Shown: in pieces, positions 26,226 through 34,390 of the stretch
Position numbering within the stretch: position 1 is the first letter of the stretch
Layout of the letters: each line of letters opens with the position of its first letter
NCBI GenBank assembly: GCA_013377075.1
Contig: JACABD010000013.1
Location: 6,462 to 70,461, forward strand
Direction of reading: 5' to 3'
DNA from: Geobacteraceae bacterium
GTDB taxonomy: Bacteria > Desulfobacterota > Desulfuromonadia > Geobacterales > DSM-12255
DNA length: 64,000 nucleotides
Position numbers and translations under genes: made by a program
The notes under the pieces: model-generated
Seen by the model: the letters and a program-made list of their open reading frames with translations, nothing else
Databases searched by the model: none
What the model was told of the DNA's origin: nothing

Positions 26226-28352
26226 ATGAAAAATCATTACGAGGTGGGACACTTCAAATACAGGTTGATGATGGTTCTGCTTTCACTATTTGCTTTAATC
26301 GTGACAGCCGGGCAATCATTTGCAGCTACTACCTGTAGCACCTGCCACGGTATGCCTCCGCTGGATAGTGCTGATGGTACGAGAAATCCGGCCACAGGTG
26401 CTTTCAAGGGTAGCCACCAGACTCACGTCAGTCCTGCTGGAGCCGTTGCCGAGTGTAATAAATGCCACAACAGTTCTGGCCATACAAATTCACACGCTGC
26501 AACTGATGGCTATAATATAAGCCTGGCATCAAATATCTACAGCTCACCGTCAACTGCAAAATACAGTAAAGGTACTTCGTTCCCCACATCGCCAACCCCG
26601 ATACTTGGTACCTGCCGCAATGTAAGCTGTCACTTTGAATCCCCTACGCCTACATGGGGAAAGGCTCCAGCTGCTGCACCGGCAACAGACTGTAACATGT
26701 GCCATGCTACACCACGAGGCAACAGCGGAAGTCACCTTAAGCACGAAGCAATGGTAGTCGCTGGCGTTGCTTACAACGGTATTAATGCCTGTTCCCAGTG
26801 TCACCCATATTACGGATTTGGTAGCTACAGTACTACAGCAAGTGAATCAAAGTTCAGCCATGCTACCAGCGTCGGCAGACATAAAATTGTAACAAAATCA
26901 TTCCTTACCTATAGCGGTGGAAGTCTTACAAGTGTTCTGCCAAGCCAACCAAACAACTACGGTTCTTGCCGTGCCACCCAGTGCCACGATACAGGTCGCG
27001 ATAATCCGCGTACAGCCGTATGGAGCACCACAAAAGCTAGCTGTACAGCCTGCCATGCTCTTGAGCCAGCAACCTTCTCTCATACCAAACATTTGACCGG
27101 TCTTACTGGTAGTTTTAAACAGAATGCAGTTTGTGGCGACTGCCATAAAGGTTACGTAAAAGGTTCTGCTCTTTCTGCAACACCTGCTGATCATATCGAT
27201 GGCAATGTAGATGTTTACTTTGCAACCCCGGGCGATCTCGGTTATCCGGTAAATAAAGCTAAAGGAACTGCAGTCGGTTCATGTTCCACATCAAATTGCC
27301 ACAGCAGTGGTGCAAGTGTATTCAAATCTGCAACTTGGGGCGGTATTTCTACGGGTTGTGACTTCTGTCACCCGATTGCCAATCTATCAGCTGGGCATAT
27401 TGCTCACGTAGGTTCTTTCCCTGCTGCTTTGAAATTTTATAGCTATACTGCTAATAAGTCATCAGGAACTTCATATACATTCGGTTGCGGCTCATGCCAT
27501 CCCAATTCTGTTTCCAGCCACCTTGACGGCATAATAGAGGTTGATCTTGTTCCTGCCGTTGCCGGCGGATCTCTTAAGGCTAAGAATCTTTCAGGTGCTA
27601 CAATAAATGGCTCCAAGAAATGTAATAATATTTACTGCCATTCAAACGGATATTCGGCAAATTTTAAATGTATAACCACACTAGCATGGACTGACAAGTT
27701 CATTAACTACACTGCAGCTTCCAAAGGTAGCAAAGACAAGTGTGCATGGTGCCACGGCAATTCACCAAATAGCAATGCTACAAGAATTGGTTCACCTGCG
27801 CACACGGCACACGTTGTAGGTATTCACTTTGATGACATTTTTAACGGTGTCAGCAAGAAGCTTCCTATCAGCGGTCCTGCCAGCGTGAATGCTGCTCATG
27901 GTAAGGATAGTCGCTCTACTACAATTAACTGTAATATCTGCCACGCAGCTACTATGACAACTTCAGCAAACGATAAGAACACCAACTGCGTTGGTTGCCA
28001 TGTAGGATCATATGCCAAAAACCCTGTCAGCCTGATTTCAGACACTTCAAAGCACGTAAATGGTACTGTCGATGTCGCCTTTGCAGCACAGAAGATCTCT
28101 ACCAAGGCACAGGTTGTAAATTCATCATTTGCAGCATACACTGCCAACTCATCAGGATGGACTCGTCGCAGCAATGCTATGTCGTTCAAGACATATACAA
28201 GCAGCTATGACACAACCAAAAACACGCTTGCATCTGCCGCATCTCCTTACACTCCGGCAGCAGGCTGTCTGAATATTGCATGTCACGCAAGTATTTCTGT
28301 TAAATGGACAGATACTGTATCATGCTCAAGTTGTCATACCCGTCTCAAGTAG
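26226..28352 (+). CDS. Multihaem c-type cytochrome with five CX4CH...CxxCH repeats
   Basis: 708 residues from ATG 26226, which has AAGGAG upstream; the frame is open from 26184. The signal peptide spans about 1-34 (ending QSFAA). There are 12 CxxCH motifs and five CX4CH motifs (CRNVSCH, CRATQCH, CSTSNCH, CNNIYCH, CLNIACH). Each CX4CH is followed 15-45 residues later, after a W, by a CxxCH, which gives five copies of the Geo_CxxxxCH repeat. Up to 17 haems are possible. It is the third gene of the presumed sigma-54 unit and is followed by a strong terminator. It resembles the preceding cytochrome in style but is not a simple duplicate. Confidence 0.9.
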   Translation: MKNHYEVGHFKYRLMMVLLSLFALIVTAGQSFAATTCSTCHGMPPLDSADGTRNPATGAFKGSHQTHVSPAGAVAECNKCHNSSGHTNSHAATDGYNISLASNIYSSPSTAKYSKGTSFPTSPTPILGTCRNVSCHFESPTPTWGKAPAAAPATDCNMCHATPRGNSGSHLKHEAMVVAGVAYNGINACSQCHPYYGFGSYSTTASESKFSHATSVGRHKIVTKSFLTYSGGSLTSVLPSQPNNYGSCRATQCHDTGRDNPRTAVWSTTKASCTACHALEPATFSHTKHLTGLTGSFKQNAVCGDCHKGYVKGSALSATPADHIDGNVDVYFATPGDLGYPVNKAKGTAVGSCSTSNCHSSGASVFKSATWGGISTGCDFCHPIANLSAGHIAHVGSFPAALKFYSYTANKSSGTSYTFGCGSCHPNSVSSHLDGIIEVDLVPAVAGGSLKAKNLSGATINGSKKCNNIYCHSNGYSANFKCITTLAWTDKFINYTAASKGSKDKCAWCHGNSPNSNATRIGSPAHTAHVVGIHFDDIFNGVSKKLPISGPASVNAAHGKDSRSTTINCNICHAATMTTSANDKNTNCVGCHVGSYAKNPVSLISDTSKHVNGTVDVAFAAQKISTKAQVVNSSFAAYTANSSGWTRRSNAMSFKTYTSSYDTTKNTLASAASPYTPAAGCLNIACHASISVKWTDTVSCSSCHTRLK

Positions 28353-28368
28353 TTAAGATTTTAAAGAT

Positions 28369-28402
28369 AAAAAAAGGCCGCTTTTTTAAGCGGCCTTTTT
28401 TT
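28369..28402. terminator. Strong bidirectional terminator after the cytochrome genes
   Basis: A 15-bp stem with arms 28369-28383 and 28388-28402, core GGCCGC/GCGGCC, flanked by seven A and seven T. It separates the cytochrome genes from the convergent hflX. Confidence 0.92.
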
Positions 28403-28582
28403 GTGCAAAAATCGCTTTGATGGTTTTCAATGCGTAGCTGTTTGCCAGCCTTTTTTAGACTGATTAAGTTAAAATCAGATTGTATCCGGGGTGTCAAATT
28501 GAGTTTATAAGTGATTTGGAATGTGATTTTTAACAGGGATATTTTAGGAGTTATTCAGGTAATTTCGACGGTTAAATATGAT

Positions 28583-30232
28583 TTAAGCCCAGAATCTCTT
28601 TTCGAGCTCTGCAATAAGTGGTGTAAGGGATTTTCTGTCAAGTGCACTTATCATGTGAGCACCAAGTAGTGCAGAAGAGTGTTTTGTCTTCATGAATGCC
28701 AGTGGATTGTTTACTTTCAGCTCATTCATTCTGTCGCATTTATTGAAAATGAGGAGACGTTCTTTGTTTGCCAAGCCAAGATTGTCGAGGACCTTTTCAA
28801 CCTCACTCACGTGCTCGCGAAATTTCGGATTTGAGCAGTCGACCACATGGAGAAGCAGGTTTGCATCGTTAAGTTCCTCTAGAGTAGATCTGAAAGCACC
28901 TAGCAGTGATTCTGGGAGAGAGCGGATAAATCCGACAGTATCTGTTATTATAACTTCACGATCCAGAGGAAATCGCAGGCGTCTTGTTGATGTATCAAGT
29001 GTGGCAAAAAGCAGGTCCTCAGTAAAAACATCACTCTGGGTAAGGGTGTTCAAAAGAGTTGACTTCCCTGCATTAGTGTAGCCGACTATTGATATAATCG
29101 GTAGGCCTGAACGGATCCTCTTTTGTCTGCGTTGCAGCCTGTTCTCGGAAAGCTCCTTAAGTGTTCGCTCGAGTTTACTGATCCTGTCCCGGATCCTTCT
29201 CCTGTCTTGCTCAAGTTTGGATTCACCCGGGCCTCTACCACCTATCCCACCCATGAGGCGTGACATGTGAATCCCCTGTCCACTCAGATGTGGCAGCATA
29301 TACTTTAACTGGGCAAGCTCCACCTGAACCTTGCCGTCGGATGTTTTGGCCCGTCTTGCAAAGATATCGAGAATAAGCTGTGTACGGTCGATAACTTTTA
29401 GTTCAGTAACTTTTGAAATAGATCTTGCCTGTGCTGGAGAGAGATTCTGGTCAAAGACAAGAAGTGTTGCGCCGAGCTGCAGGGCCTTTATTACAAGTTC
29501 ACGGATTTTCCCCTCACCAAGCAGATACTTGCCAGACATTTCTCTTGATCGCTGAACAATTGAATCCAGAACAGTGACTCTGGCTGTGCGGGCAAGCTCA
29601 CCAAGCTCATCCATTGAGTCAATAGCATCTTCCTGAGATTCGCAGTAAACAGAGACAAGAATAGCTCTTTCTTCTGTAGATGCCGGTGCTTTGGGCGTTG
29701 ACAGCTCAAGGCTTTTTTCAAGCATGTAAATGGTGCTCTCAAGATCTTGTTCTATTGAGCCAAGCTGGTGGTAAGGTGTCACTGTGTAGGGGAGTTTGTC
29801 TGTAAAAGATGGAGCAAGTGATGCCGTAGATATTGAGACTGTAGCCACAGCCGGGTCAGGTGAATAGATTGCTGCTAAAACATCAAGGCGAAGAAGCAAA
29901 AGATCGTTCAGGTCATCCTGGTTAATCACTTCACCTCTGAGGTGGGTATGAACAAGTCTAAGTCCGCGCAATCGCTTGCGCCCAAGAGGGAAGTCTTTCA
30001 GGTCAGGTATGAGAAGACTCTTGTTATCGCCGACTACAACGTACTCAATGGTTCCTACTCTTGAAATGAGTAAAGCAACCTGTCTACCAATTTCGATTGA
30101 AACGGATATTACTGCACGTGCAACGTCAAGTGAAACGACTTCATATGGCAGGACTTTGCGTCTGTAGAGACGTTCAAGAGCTGTCAGTTGCAGCGGTTTA
30201 AGACCCGTTAGATTTCCGAAAGGTTGCTTGAT
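28583..30232 (-). CDS. hflX: GTPase HflX, long form; initiation codon not canonical
   Basis: HflX is a ribosome-splitting GTPase. The G domain (GYTNAGKST, DTVGFIRSLP, NKCD) follows the HflX domain with its GGRGPGESKLEQDRR loop. The first canonical start in frame is TTG at 29969-29971, giving 462 residues. However, the frame is open upstream to the fabI stop, and the 90 residues encoded there look like the conserved N-terminal domain of long HflX proteins (LTALERLYRRKV, RQVALLISR, VVVGDNKSLLIPDL). No ATG, GTG or TTG occurs in that stretch. I placed the start at ATC 30230-30232 because AGGG lies seven bases before it; this is a guess. Confidence 0.8.
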   Translation of the reverse strand: MKQPFGNLTGLKPLQLTALERLYRRKVLPYEVVSLDVARAVISVSIEIGRQVALLISRVGTIEYVVVGDNKSLLIPDLKDFPLGRKRLRGLRLVHTHLRGEVINQDDLNDLLLLRLDVLAAIYSPDPAVATVSISTASLAPSFTDKLPYTVTPYHQLGSIEQDLESTIYMLEKSLELSTPKAPASTEERAILVSVYCESQEDAIDSMDELGELARTARVTVLDSIVQRSREMSGKYLLGEGKIRELVIKALQLGATLLVFDQNLSPAQARSISKVTELKVIDRTQLILDIFARRAKTSDGKVQVELAQLKYMLPHLSGQGIHMSRLMGGIGGRGPGESKLEQDRRRIRDRISKLERTLKELSENRLQRRQKRIRSGLPIISIVGYTNAGKSTLLNTLTQSDVFTEDLLFATLDTSTRRLRFPLDREVIITDTVGFIRSLPESLLGAFRSTLEELNDANLLLHVVDCSNPKFREHVSEVEKVLDNLGLANKERLLIFNKCDRMNELKVNNPLAFMKTKHSSALLGAHMISALDRKSLTPLIAELEKRFWA

Positions 30233-30241
30233 AGGTTTTCC

Positions 30242-31012
30242 CTAGAGACCGATAATATTGTAGCCGTTATCGACAAAATGAATTTCACCTGTGACGCCGC
30301 ATGCAAGATCACTTGACAGATAAAGAGCAGCATTTGCCACATCAGCCTGAGTGATATTCTTTCTTAAGGGCGCCTTGGATTGAACTACACTGGCGATTTG
30401 ATTAAAGCCGTTAACACCGGCGGCAGCAAGGGTCTTGATAGGTCCGGCGGAAATAGCATTAACCCTGATTCTTTCCGGGCCGACAGCTTCAGCAAGGTAG
30501 CGTACAGACATCTCTAGTGCAGCCTTTGCAACTCCCATGACATTGTAGCTTGGAAATACCTTCTGTCCGCCATAATATGATAGAGAAAGTGCGGAGGGGT
30601 TAGCACCTGACATTAAGGGTTTAGCAGCTCTAAGGCATGCTATGAAGGAATAAGCGCTAATGTCAAGTGCCGTGGAAAATCCTTCCCGAGTGGTGTCAAG
30701 AAATGATCCCTTAAGTTCATCCTTATTTGCAAAAGCAATCGAGTGAACCAGTATGTCGAGAGAGTCCCAGTGAGTAGACAGCTCGGTAAACGCAGCAGCT
30801 ATATCATCATCGTTTCTGACGTCACAGGGGATAACTATTTTAGATTGAATGCTCTCTGCAAGAGGCTGGACTCTTTTTGCAAAAGCATCTCCTGCATAGG
30901 TAAGAGCAATTTCGGCACCCTCCTGCTTGAATGCCTGAGCAATCGACCATGCAATGCTCTTGTCATTTGCCACTCCCAGAATCAAAGCTCTTTTGCCCGT
31001 AAGCAAACCCAT
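30242..31012 (-). CDS. fabI: Enoyl-[acyl-carrier-protein] reductase (NADH)
   Basis: A 256-residue short-chain reductase that performs the last step of each fatty acid elongation cycle. It has the FabI-specific N-terminus GVANDKSIAW (13-22), a glycine-poor cofactor loop of the FabI type, CDV near 63-65, and the catalytic pair Y156-x6-K163 in YNVMGVAK. GGAGG precedes the ATG and a good promoter lies at 31075-31103. hflX starts almost directly after its stop and in the same frame. Confidence 0.96.
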   Translation of the reverse strand: MGLLTGKRALILGVANDKSIAWSIAQAFKQEGAEIALTYAGDAFAKRVQPLAESIQSKIVIPCDVRNDDDIAAAFTELSTHWDSLDILVHSIAFANKDELKGSFLDTTREGFSTALDISAYSFIACLRAAKPLMSGANPSALSLSYYGGQKVFPSYNVMGVAKAALEMSVRYLAEAVGPERIRVNAISAGPIKTLAAAGVNGFNQIASVVQSKAPLRKNITQADVANAALYLSSDLACGVTGEIHFVDNGYNIIGL

Positions 31013-31074
31013 TTCAAACCTCCATAAGATAAAATCAGCTCTTCATAAGTATATAAATCTTTAAAACTTTCAGG

Positions 31075-31103
31075 AATATAGGGAAAAAAAATTAAAAAAT
31101 CAA
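31075..31103 (-). promoter_or_regulatory. Sigma-70 type promoter of fabI-hflX
   Basis: Minus strand: TTGATT (31098-31103), 17-base spacer, TATATT (31075-31080). The leader to the fabI ATG is about 55 bases and AT-rich. Confidence 0.7.
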
Positions 31104-31186
31104 GTGCGGGCGTAGACGGAAATCATTCAGAAGATTGGCTGTCAAGGCATTTTCGATTGAAGCGAGGCGGCATTCGATATTCTAAG

Positions 31187-31312
31187 TCAGGCCTGAACCT
31201 CATCAATTCGTCTTTTTATGACAATAATTATAAAAGACAGTATGAACCGAATGGTAGTAAGGAAGAGATCGGCTATCCGGAGAAAGATCTTTAACCCGCC
31301 GAATAGTTCCAT
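31187..31312 (-). CDS. Possible 41-residue membrane protein
   Basis: A short minus-strand frame begins at ATG 31310-31312 and ends with TGA at 31187-31189. The product starts MELFGGLKIF and has one long hydrophobic helix (about 12-33, FLTTIRFILSFIIIVI) followed by a basic KRR, as expected for a single-span membrane protein with its C-terminus in the cytoplasm. An AGGG site lies about ten bases upstream, and a promoter with a 17-base spacer lies at 31344-31372. It occupies a 426-base gap that otherwise holds only promoters. Nothing identifies its function; conservation elsewhere would decide whether it is real. Confidence 0.4.
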   Translation of the reverse strand: MELFGGLKIFLRIADLFLTTIRFILSFIIIVIKRRIDEVQA

Positions 31313-31343
31313 CAATTGTGTTCCCTAGTCATGTTTATGGGAA

Positions 31344-31372
31344 AAAGTAGCGGTTAAAAACGGAAAAGTCAA
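31344..31372 (-). promoter_or_regulatory. Putative promoter of the 41-residue ORF
   Basis: Minus strand: TTGACT (31367-31372), 17-base spacer, TACTTT (31344-31349). The predicted start is about 25 bases upstream of the small ORF. Confidence 0.5.
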
Positions 31373-31438
31373 TCAGGTATAGCCCTTGTGTGACAAAACT
31401 GTTTCTGTGGCTGTAAAAGATGTGTATACTCTCAGGTT

Positions 31439-33268
31439 ATGGCCAGAAGCTGGGAGCAGAAATTACATCAATCAAAGGCAATTTTTTGCGAAGGTCGTGG
31501 CAGATATTCGCAATTTGTCAAATATCTCCCGATTCTGCTACTTGGGTTTCTTGCCTACAGCAACACATTTACATCACCTTTTATCTTTGATGATCTCCCA
31601 AATATCAGTGCAAATCCGCTAGTCAGGGATTTTTCCTTGCATGCCATAAGGGATGCCTTTACCACCCGGCGTGGTGTGGGCATTGTGACGTTTCAGTTGA
31701 ACTACCTTCTGGCAAAAGATAGCGTTGTTTTCTATCATCTGACCAATCTTCTTATACACCTGGGCAATTCTATACTTGTATTGCTACTGTTAAGGCTAAT
31801 GCTGAAAACAGCAACTTATGGAGCGCCTAAAGGCGGGGGCTCGCAGGCATCATTTCCCCTCCCTTTTTTTGTTGCACTGTTATTTGCAGTCCACCCTTTG
31901 CAGACACAGGCTGTGACCTACATTATTCAGCGTTTCGCCTCACTTGCAACACTCTTCTACCTCCTTGCTGTATTTACCTATCTGAAAGCTCGGGTTGAAC
32001 AGAAGGAAAGCGGAAGAGCATTTACTGCAAGATCGCTCGTTTTTATGTGTGTTACCGCGTTATCGGCATTCCTAGCGGTCAACACAAAAGAGATTGCGTT
32101 CACTATCCCGGCGGCGATTGTATTGACTGAGCTGGTTTTTTTCGGTGCTTCGCCAAGAAAGCTCTCTCTAATTGGTTTTGGTGGCGTTTCGTTGCTTGCA
32201 GCTTTGCTGATTAAGCTTTCAACGTACGGAACAAGTGTGCTAACTGCTCTTAATGATGCTACCAGAGTGCAGAGTATTGCGTCCCGTACAGACTACATGT
32301 TTACCCAGTTCAGGGTGATTGTTACCTACATCAGGCTAATTTTCTTTCCGGCTAATCAGCGAGTTGAATATGACTATCCACTGTTGAAATCATTTCTTGA
32401 CTGGAGGGTTTTTTGTTCTTTCCTGCTGATTGTGTTGCTAATTGGCCTGGCCGGATATCTATTAAAAAGCGATGCGGACAGAACTTCTCCATACAGGCGT
32501 ATTGCAGCGTTTGGTATACTATGGTTTTTTCTGACGCTTTCTATTGAATCAAGCTTTATTCCGATAATTGATCTGATCTTTGAACATAGGGTCTACCTGC
32601 CGATGTTTGGAGCACTGACTACGATTATATCTTTAGTTTCCATCCTTGCCGAAAAAAGCGGTTTCGGATTGGCAAGGCTTTGCAGGGTACTGTTTCTTAT
32701 CGCAATAATTTTCGGAGGAGCAACTTTTGCAAGGAACAGTGTATGGGGGAGCGAACTTTCGCTATGGACTGACAATGTTGCTAAAAGCCCCCAGAGCGGC
32801 AGGGCATGGCATCATCTTGGCGCAGCATACATAAGTAAACGAAACCCGTCAGAGGCTCTGGCTGCAACTGTAAGATCTATTGAACTGGATAAGTCAAGTG
32901 CTGCCACTTGGAACAACCTCGGTATAGCGCTTGATCTTTTCGGGGTTTACAGTGACAGGTTTAACAGAACTACAGAAATGTTCAGCGAACCGGGAGCAAT
33001 CACATCCGTAAATGTCGGCAGGTGGAAAAGTGATGTAAACAACAACCTCGGGCTTTCTTATGAGATACTTGGGAACCTTCAAAATGCAGCTGATTGTTAC
33101 AGAAATGCAGTCGGCTATAACCCGTCAATGGGGCTGGCATACTACAACCTCGGAATATTGAACGCAAAAAGTGGTGATCAGTCAGGATATGCAGTGCAAC
33201 TACAGATTCTAAGGATGGTAGATCCTGCCTTGGCTAAGCGACTTCAGGCCAGAGTCGGGGCGAGGTGA
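31439..33268 (+). CDS. GT-C type membrane glycosyltransferase-like protein with C-terminal TPR repeats
   Basis: A 609-residue protein with about ten membrane helices (residues 25-430) and a C-terminal soluble part. The first extracytoplasmic loop has FIFDDLPNI, a double-Asp motif typical of GT-C enzymes that use lipid-linked sugars, as in TMTC/PMT-like proteins. The last 170 residues hold tetratricopeptide repeats (AWHHLGAAYISKRN, TWNNLGIALDLFG, NNNLGLSYEILGN, AYYNLGILNAKSG). It may move a sugar from a polyprenyl phosphate donor onto a protein or glycan outside the inner membrane. It starts the long plus-strand polysaccharide locus and overlaps the next gene by 4 bases. Confidence 0.7.
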   Translation: MARSWEQKLHQSKAIFCEGRGRYSQFVKYLPILLLGFLAYSNTFTSPFIFDDLPNISANPLVRDFSLHAIRDAFTTRRGVGIVTFQLNYLLAKDSVVFYHLTNLLIHLGNSILVLLLLRLMLKTATYGAPKGGGSQASFPLPFFVALLFAVHPLQTQAVTYIIQRFASLATLFYLLAVFTYLKARVEQKESGRAFTARSLVFMCVTALSAFLAVNTKEIAFTIPAAIVLTELVFFGASPRKLSLIGFGGVSLLAALLIKLSTYGTSVLTALNDATRVQSIASRTDYMFTQFRVIVTYIRLIFFPANQRVEYDYPLLKSFLDWRVFCSFLLIVLLIGLAGYLLKSDADRTSPYRRIAAFGILWFFLTLSIESSFIPIIDLIFEHRVYLPMFGALTTIISLVSILAEKSGFGLARLCRVLFLIAIIFGGATFARNSVWGSELSLWTDNVAKSPQSGRAWHHLGAAYISKRNPSEALAATVRSIELDKSSAATWNNLGIALDLFGVYSDRFNRTTEMFSEPGAITSVNVGRWKSDVNNNLGLSYEILGNLQNAADCYRNAVGYNPSMGLAYYNLGILNAKSGDQSGYAVQLQILRMVDPALAKRLQARVGAR

Positions 33269-33987
33269 GCAACTTGTCTGATACAATTGTCATAATTCCT
33301 GCCTTTAACGAAGAGCATGGGATAGCATCAGTAATCTCGAAGATCAAAGCACATGCCCCTGATTTTGATGTTCTTGTTATTAATGACGGCTCAGCAGATA
33401 GAACCAAAGCAGTGGCTAAGGAAGCCGGTGCTATTGTGCTTACCCATAACTTCAACATGGGATATGGTGTAGCTATTCAGACCGGCTACAAATTCGCCCA
33501 TGAAAAGGGTTACAGTTACATAATACAGATTGATGGTGACGGTCAGCATGATCCGACCTTTATCAGTGAGCTGCTTGAACCGGTAAAAAACGGTGATGTC
33601 GATTTTGCCCTTGGCTCAAGATTTCTCTGGTTTGACAGTTACAGACCTTCATTCACCAGGCGGCTTGGGATACTCTTCTTCCGCAAGCTGGTGACAGTGA
33701 TAATCGGTCGGGAGATTACAGATCCGACATCAGGCTATCAGGCCTTCAACAGGGACGTAATAAAGTTCTTCACAACTGACGTATTCCCGTGTGACTATCC
33801 AGATGCGGACATGCTGATAACCCTTAATCTGGCTGGTTTCAGAGTGCGAGAAGTTCCGGTAAGAATGTTTGCAAACCCGACCGGCAAGACAATGCACAGC
33901 GGAGCCAAACCTCTTTATTACATGATAAAGATGTGCCTTTCGATATTTGTGACGCTTTTGCGAAACCGGAAGTTGTACCGGAGATAG
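33265..33987 (+). CDS. Family 2 glycosyltransferase (polyprenyl-phosphate sugar synthase-like)
   Basis: A 240-residue GT-A enzyme. IIPAFNEEHGIASVI (10-24) begins the nucleotide-binding fold, VLVINDGSADRT follows, and the metal motif is QIDGDGQHDP (DxD near residue 91-93). It resembles dolichyl-phosphate mannose synthase and its bacterial relatives but lacks C-terminal membrane helices. It likely makes a lipid-linked monosaccharide, which could feed the GT-C enzyme encoded upstream. It begins at GTG, overlapping the stop of that gene. The DUF2304 gene follows 3 bases later, a common pairing. Confidence 0.85.
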   Translation: MSNLSDTIVIIPAFNEEHGIASVISKIKAHAPDFDVLVINDGSADRTKAVAKEAGAIVLTHNFNMGYGVAIQTGYKFAHEKGYSYIIQIDGDGQHDPTFISELLEPVKNGDVDFALGSRFLWFDSYRPSFTRRLGILFFRKLVTVIIGREITDPTSGYQAFNRDVIKFFTTDVFPCDYPDADMLITLNLAGFRVREVPVRMFANPTGKTMHSGAKPLYYMIKMCLSIFVTLLRNRKLYRR

Positions 33988-33990
33988 TCT

Positions 33991-34365
33991 ATGACACTAA
34001 AACAGCAGATATTTTCCATAATCGTCAGCCTTGTCGTGTTTTTCTTTACCATTGACCTGGTCAGAAAAAAACGACTGCGTGAAGAGTATTCACTTCTTTG
34101 GCTCGGTACGAGTATACTTATGCTTGTCCTTATTATCCGCTATGACTGGCTACTTTATCTTACAAGTTTAATTGGAGCAGTACTGCCGACAACTACGCTT
34201 TTCCTCGGCTCTATTTTGTTCCTTGTGCTGCTTGCTGTGCAGTTTTCGATTAAAATATCCAGGCTTTCCAATCAGGTTAAAGATCTTGTTCAGGAAAATG
34301 CCTTGCTTAGGTATGAGTTTGAAAAGTCCCGCATAGCGAATGAACAGGTTGTAAAAGAAAATTAA
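33991..34365 (+). CDS. DUF2304 membrane protein
   Basis: A 124-residue protein with three membrane helices (about 5-22, 33-53 and 63-87) and a C-terminal coiled coil of about 30 residues. Hallmarks of DUF2304 are the RKKRLREEYSLLWLG segment after the first helix and the helix of polar heptads at the end. These proteins are usually encoded next to GT2 glycosyltransferases, as here on both sides, and may anchor them to the membrane; this is inference from gene order. Confidence 0.8.
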   Translation: MTLKQQIFSIIVSLVVFFFTIDLVRKKRLREEYSLLWLGTSILMLVLIIRYDWLLYLTSLIGAVLPTTTLFLGSILFLVLLAVQFSIKISRLSNQVKDLVQENALLRYEFEKSRIANEQVVKEN

Positions 34366-34390
34366 ATTAACCTTTCCAGGGGGTGAAGCA

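Noticed and set aside
28450-28475. CTGATT/AATCAG hairpin as a terminator for hflX
   Set aside because: Only a 6-bp AT-rich stem and no T-run follows on the minus strand.
31424-31430. TATACT as -10 of the GT-C/TPR gene
   Set aside because: No matching -35 at 16-18 bases, and it is too close to the start codon for a normal leader.
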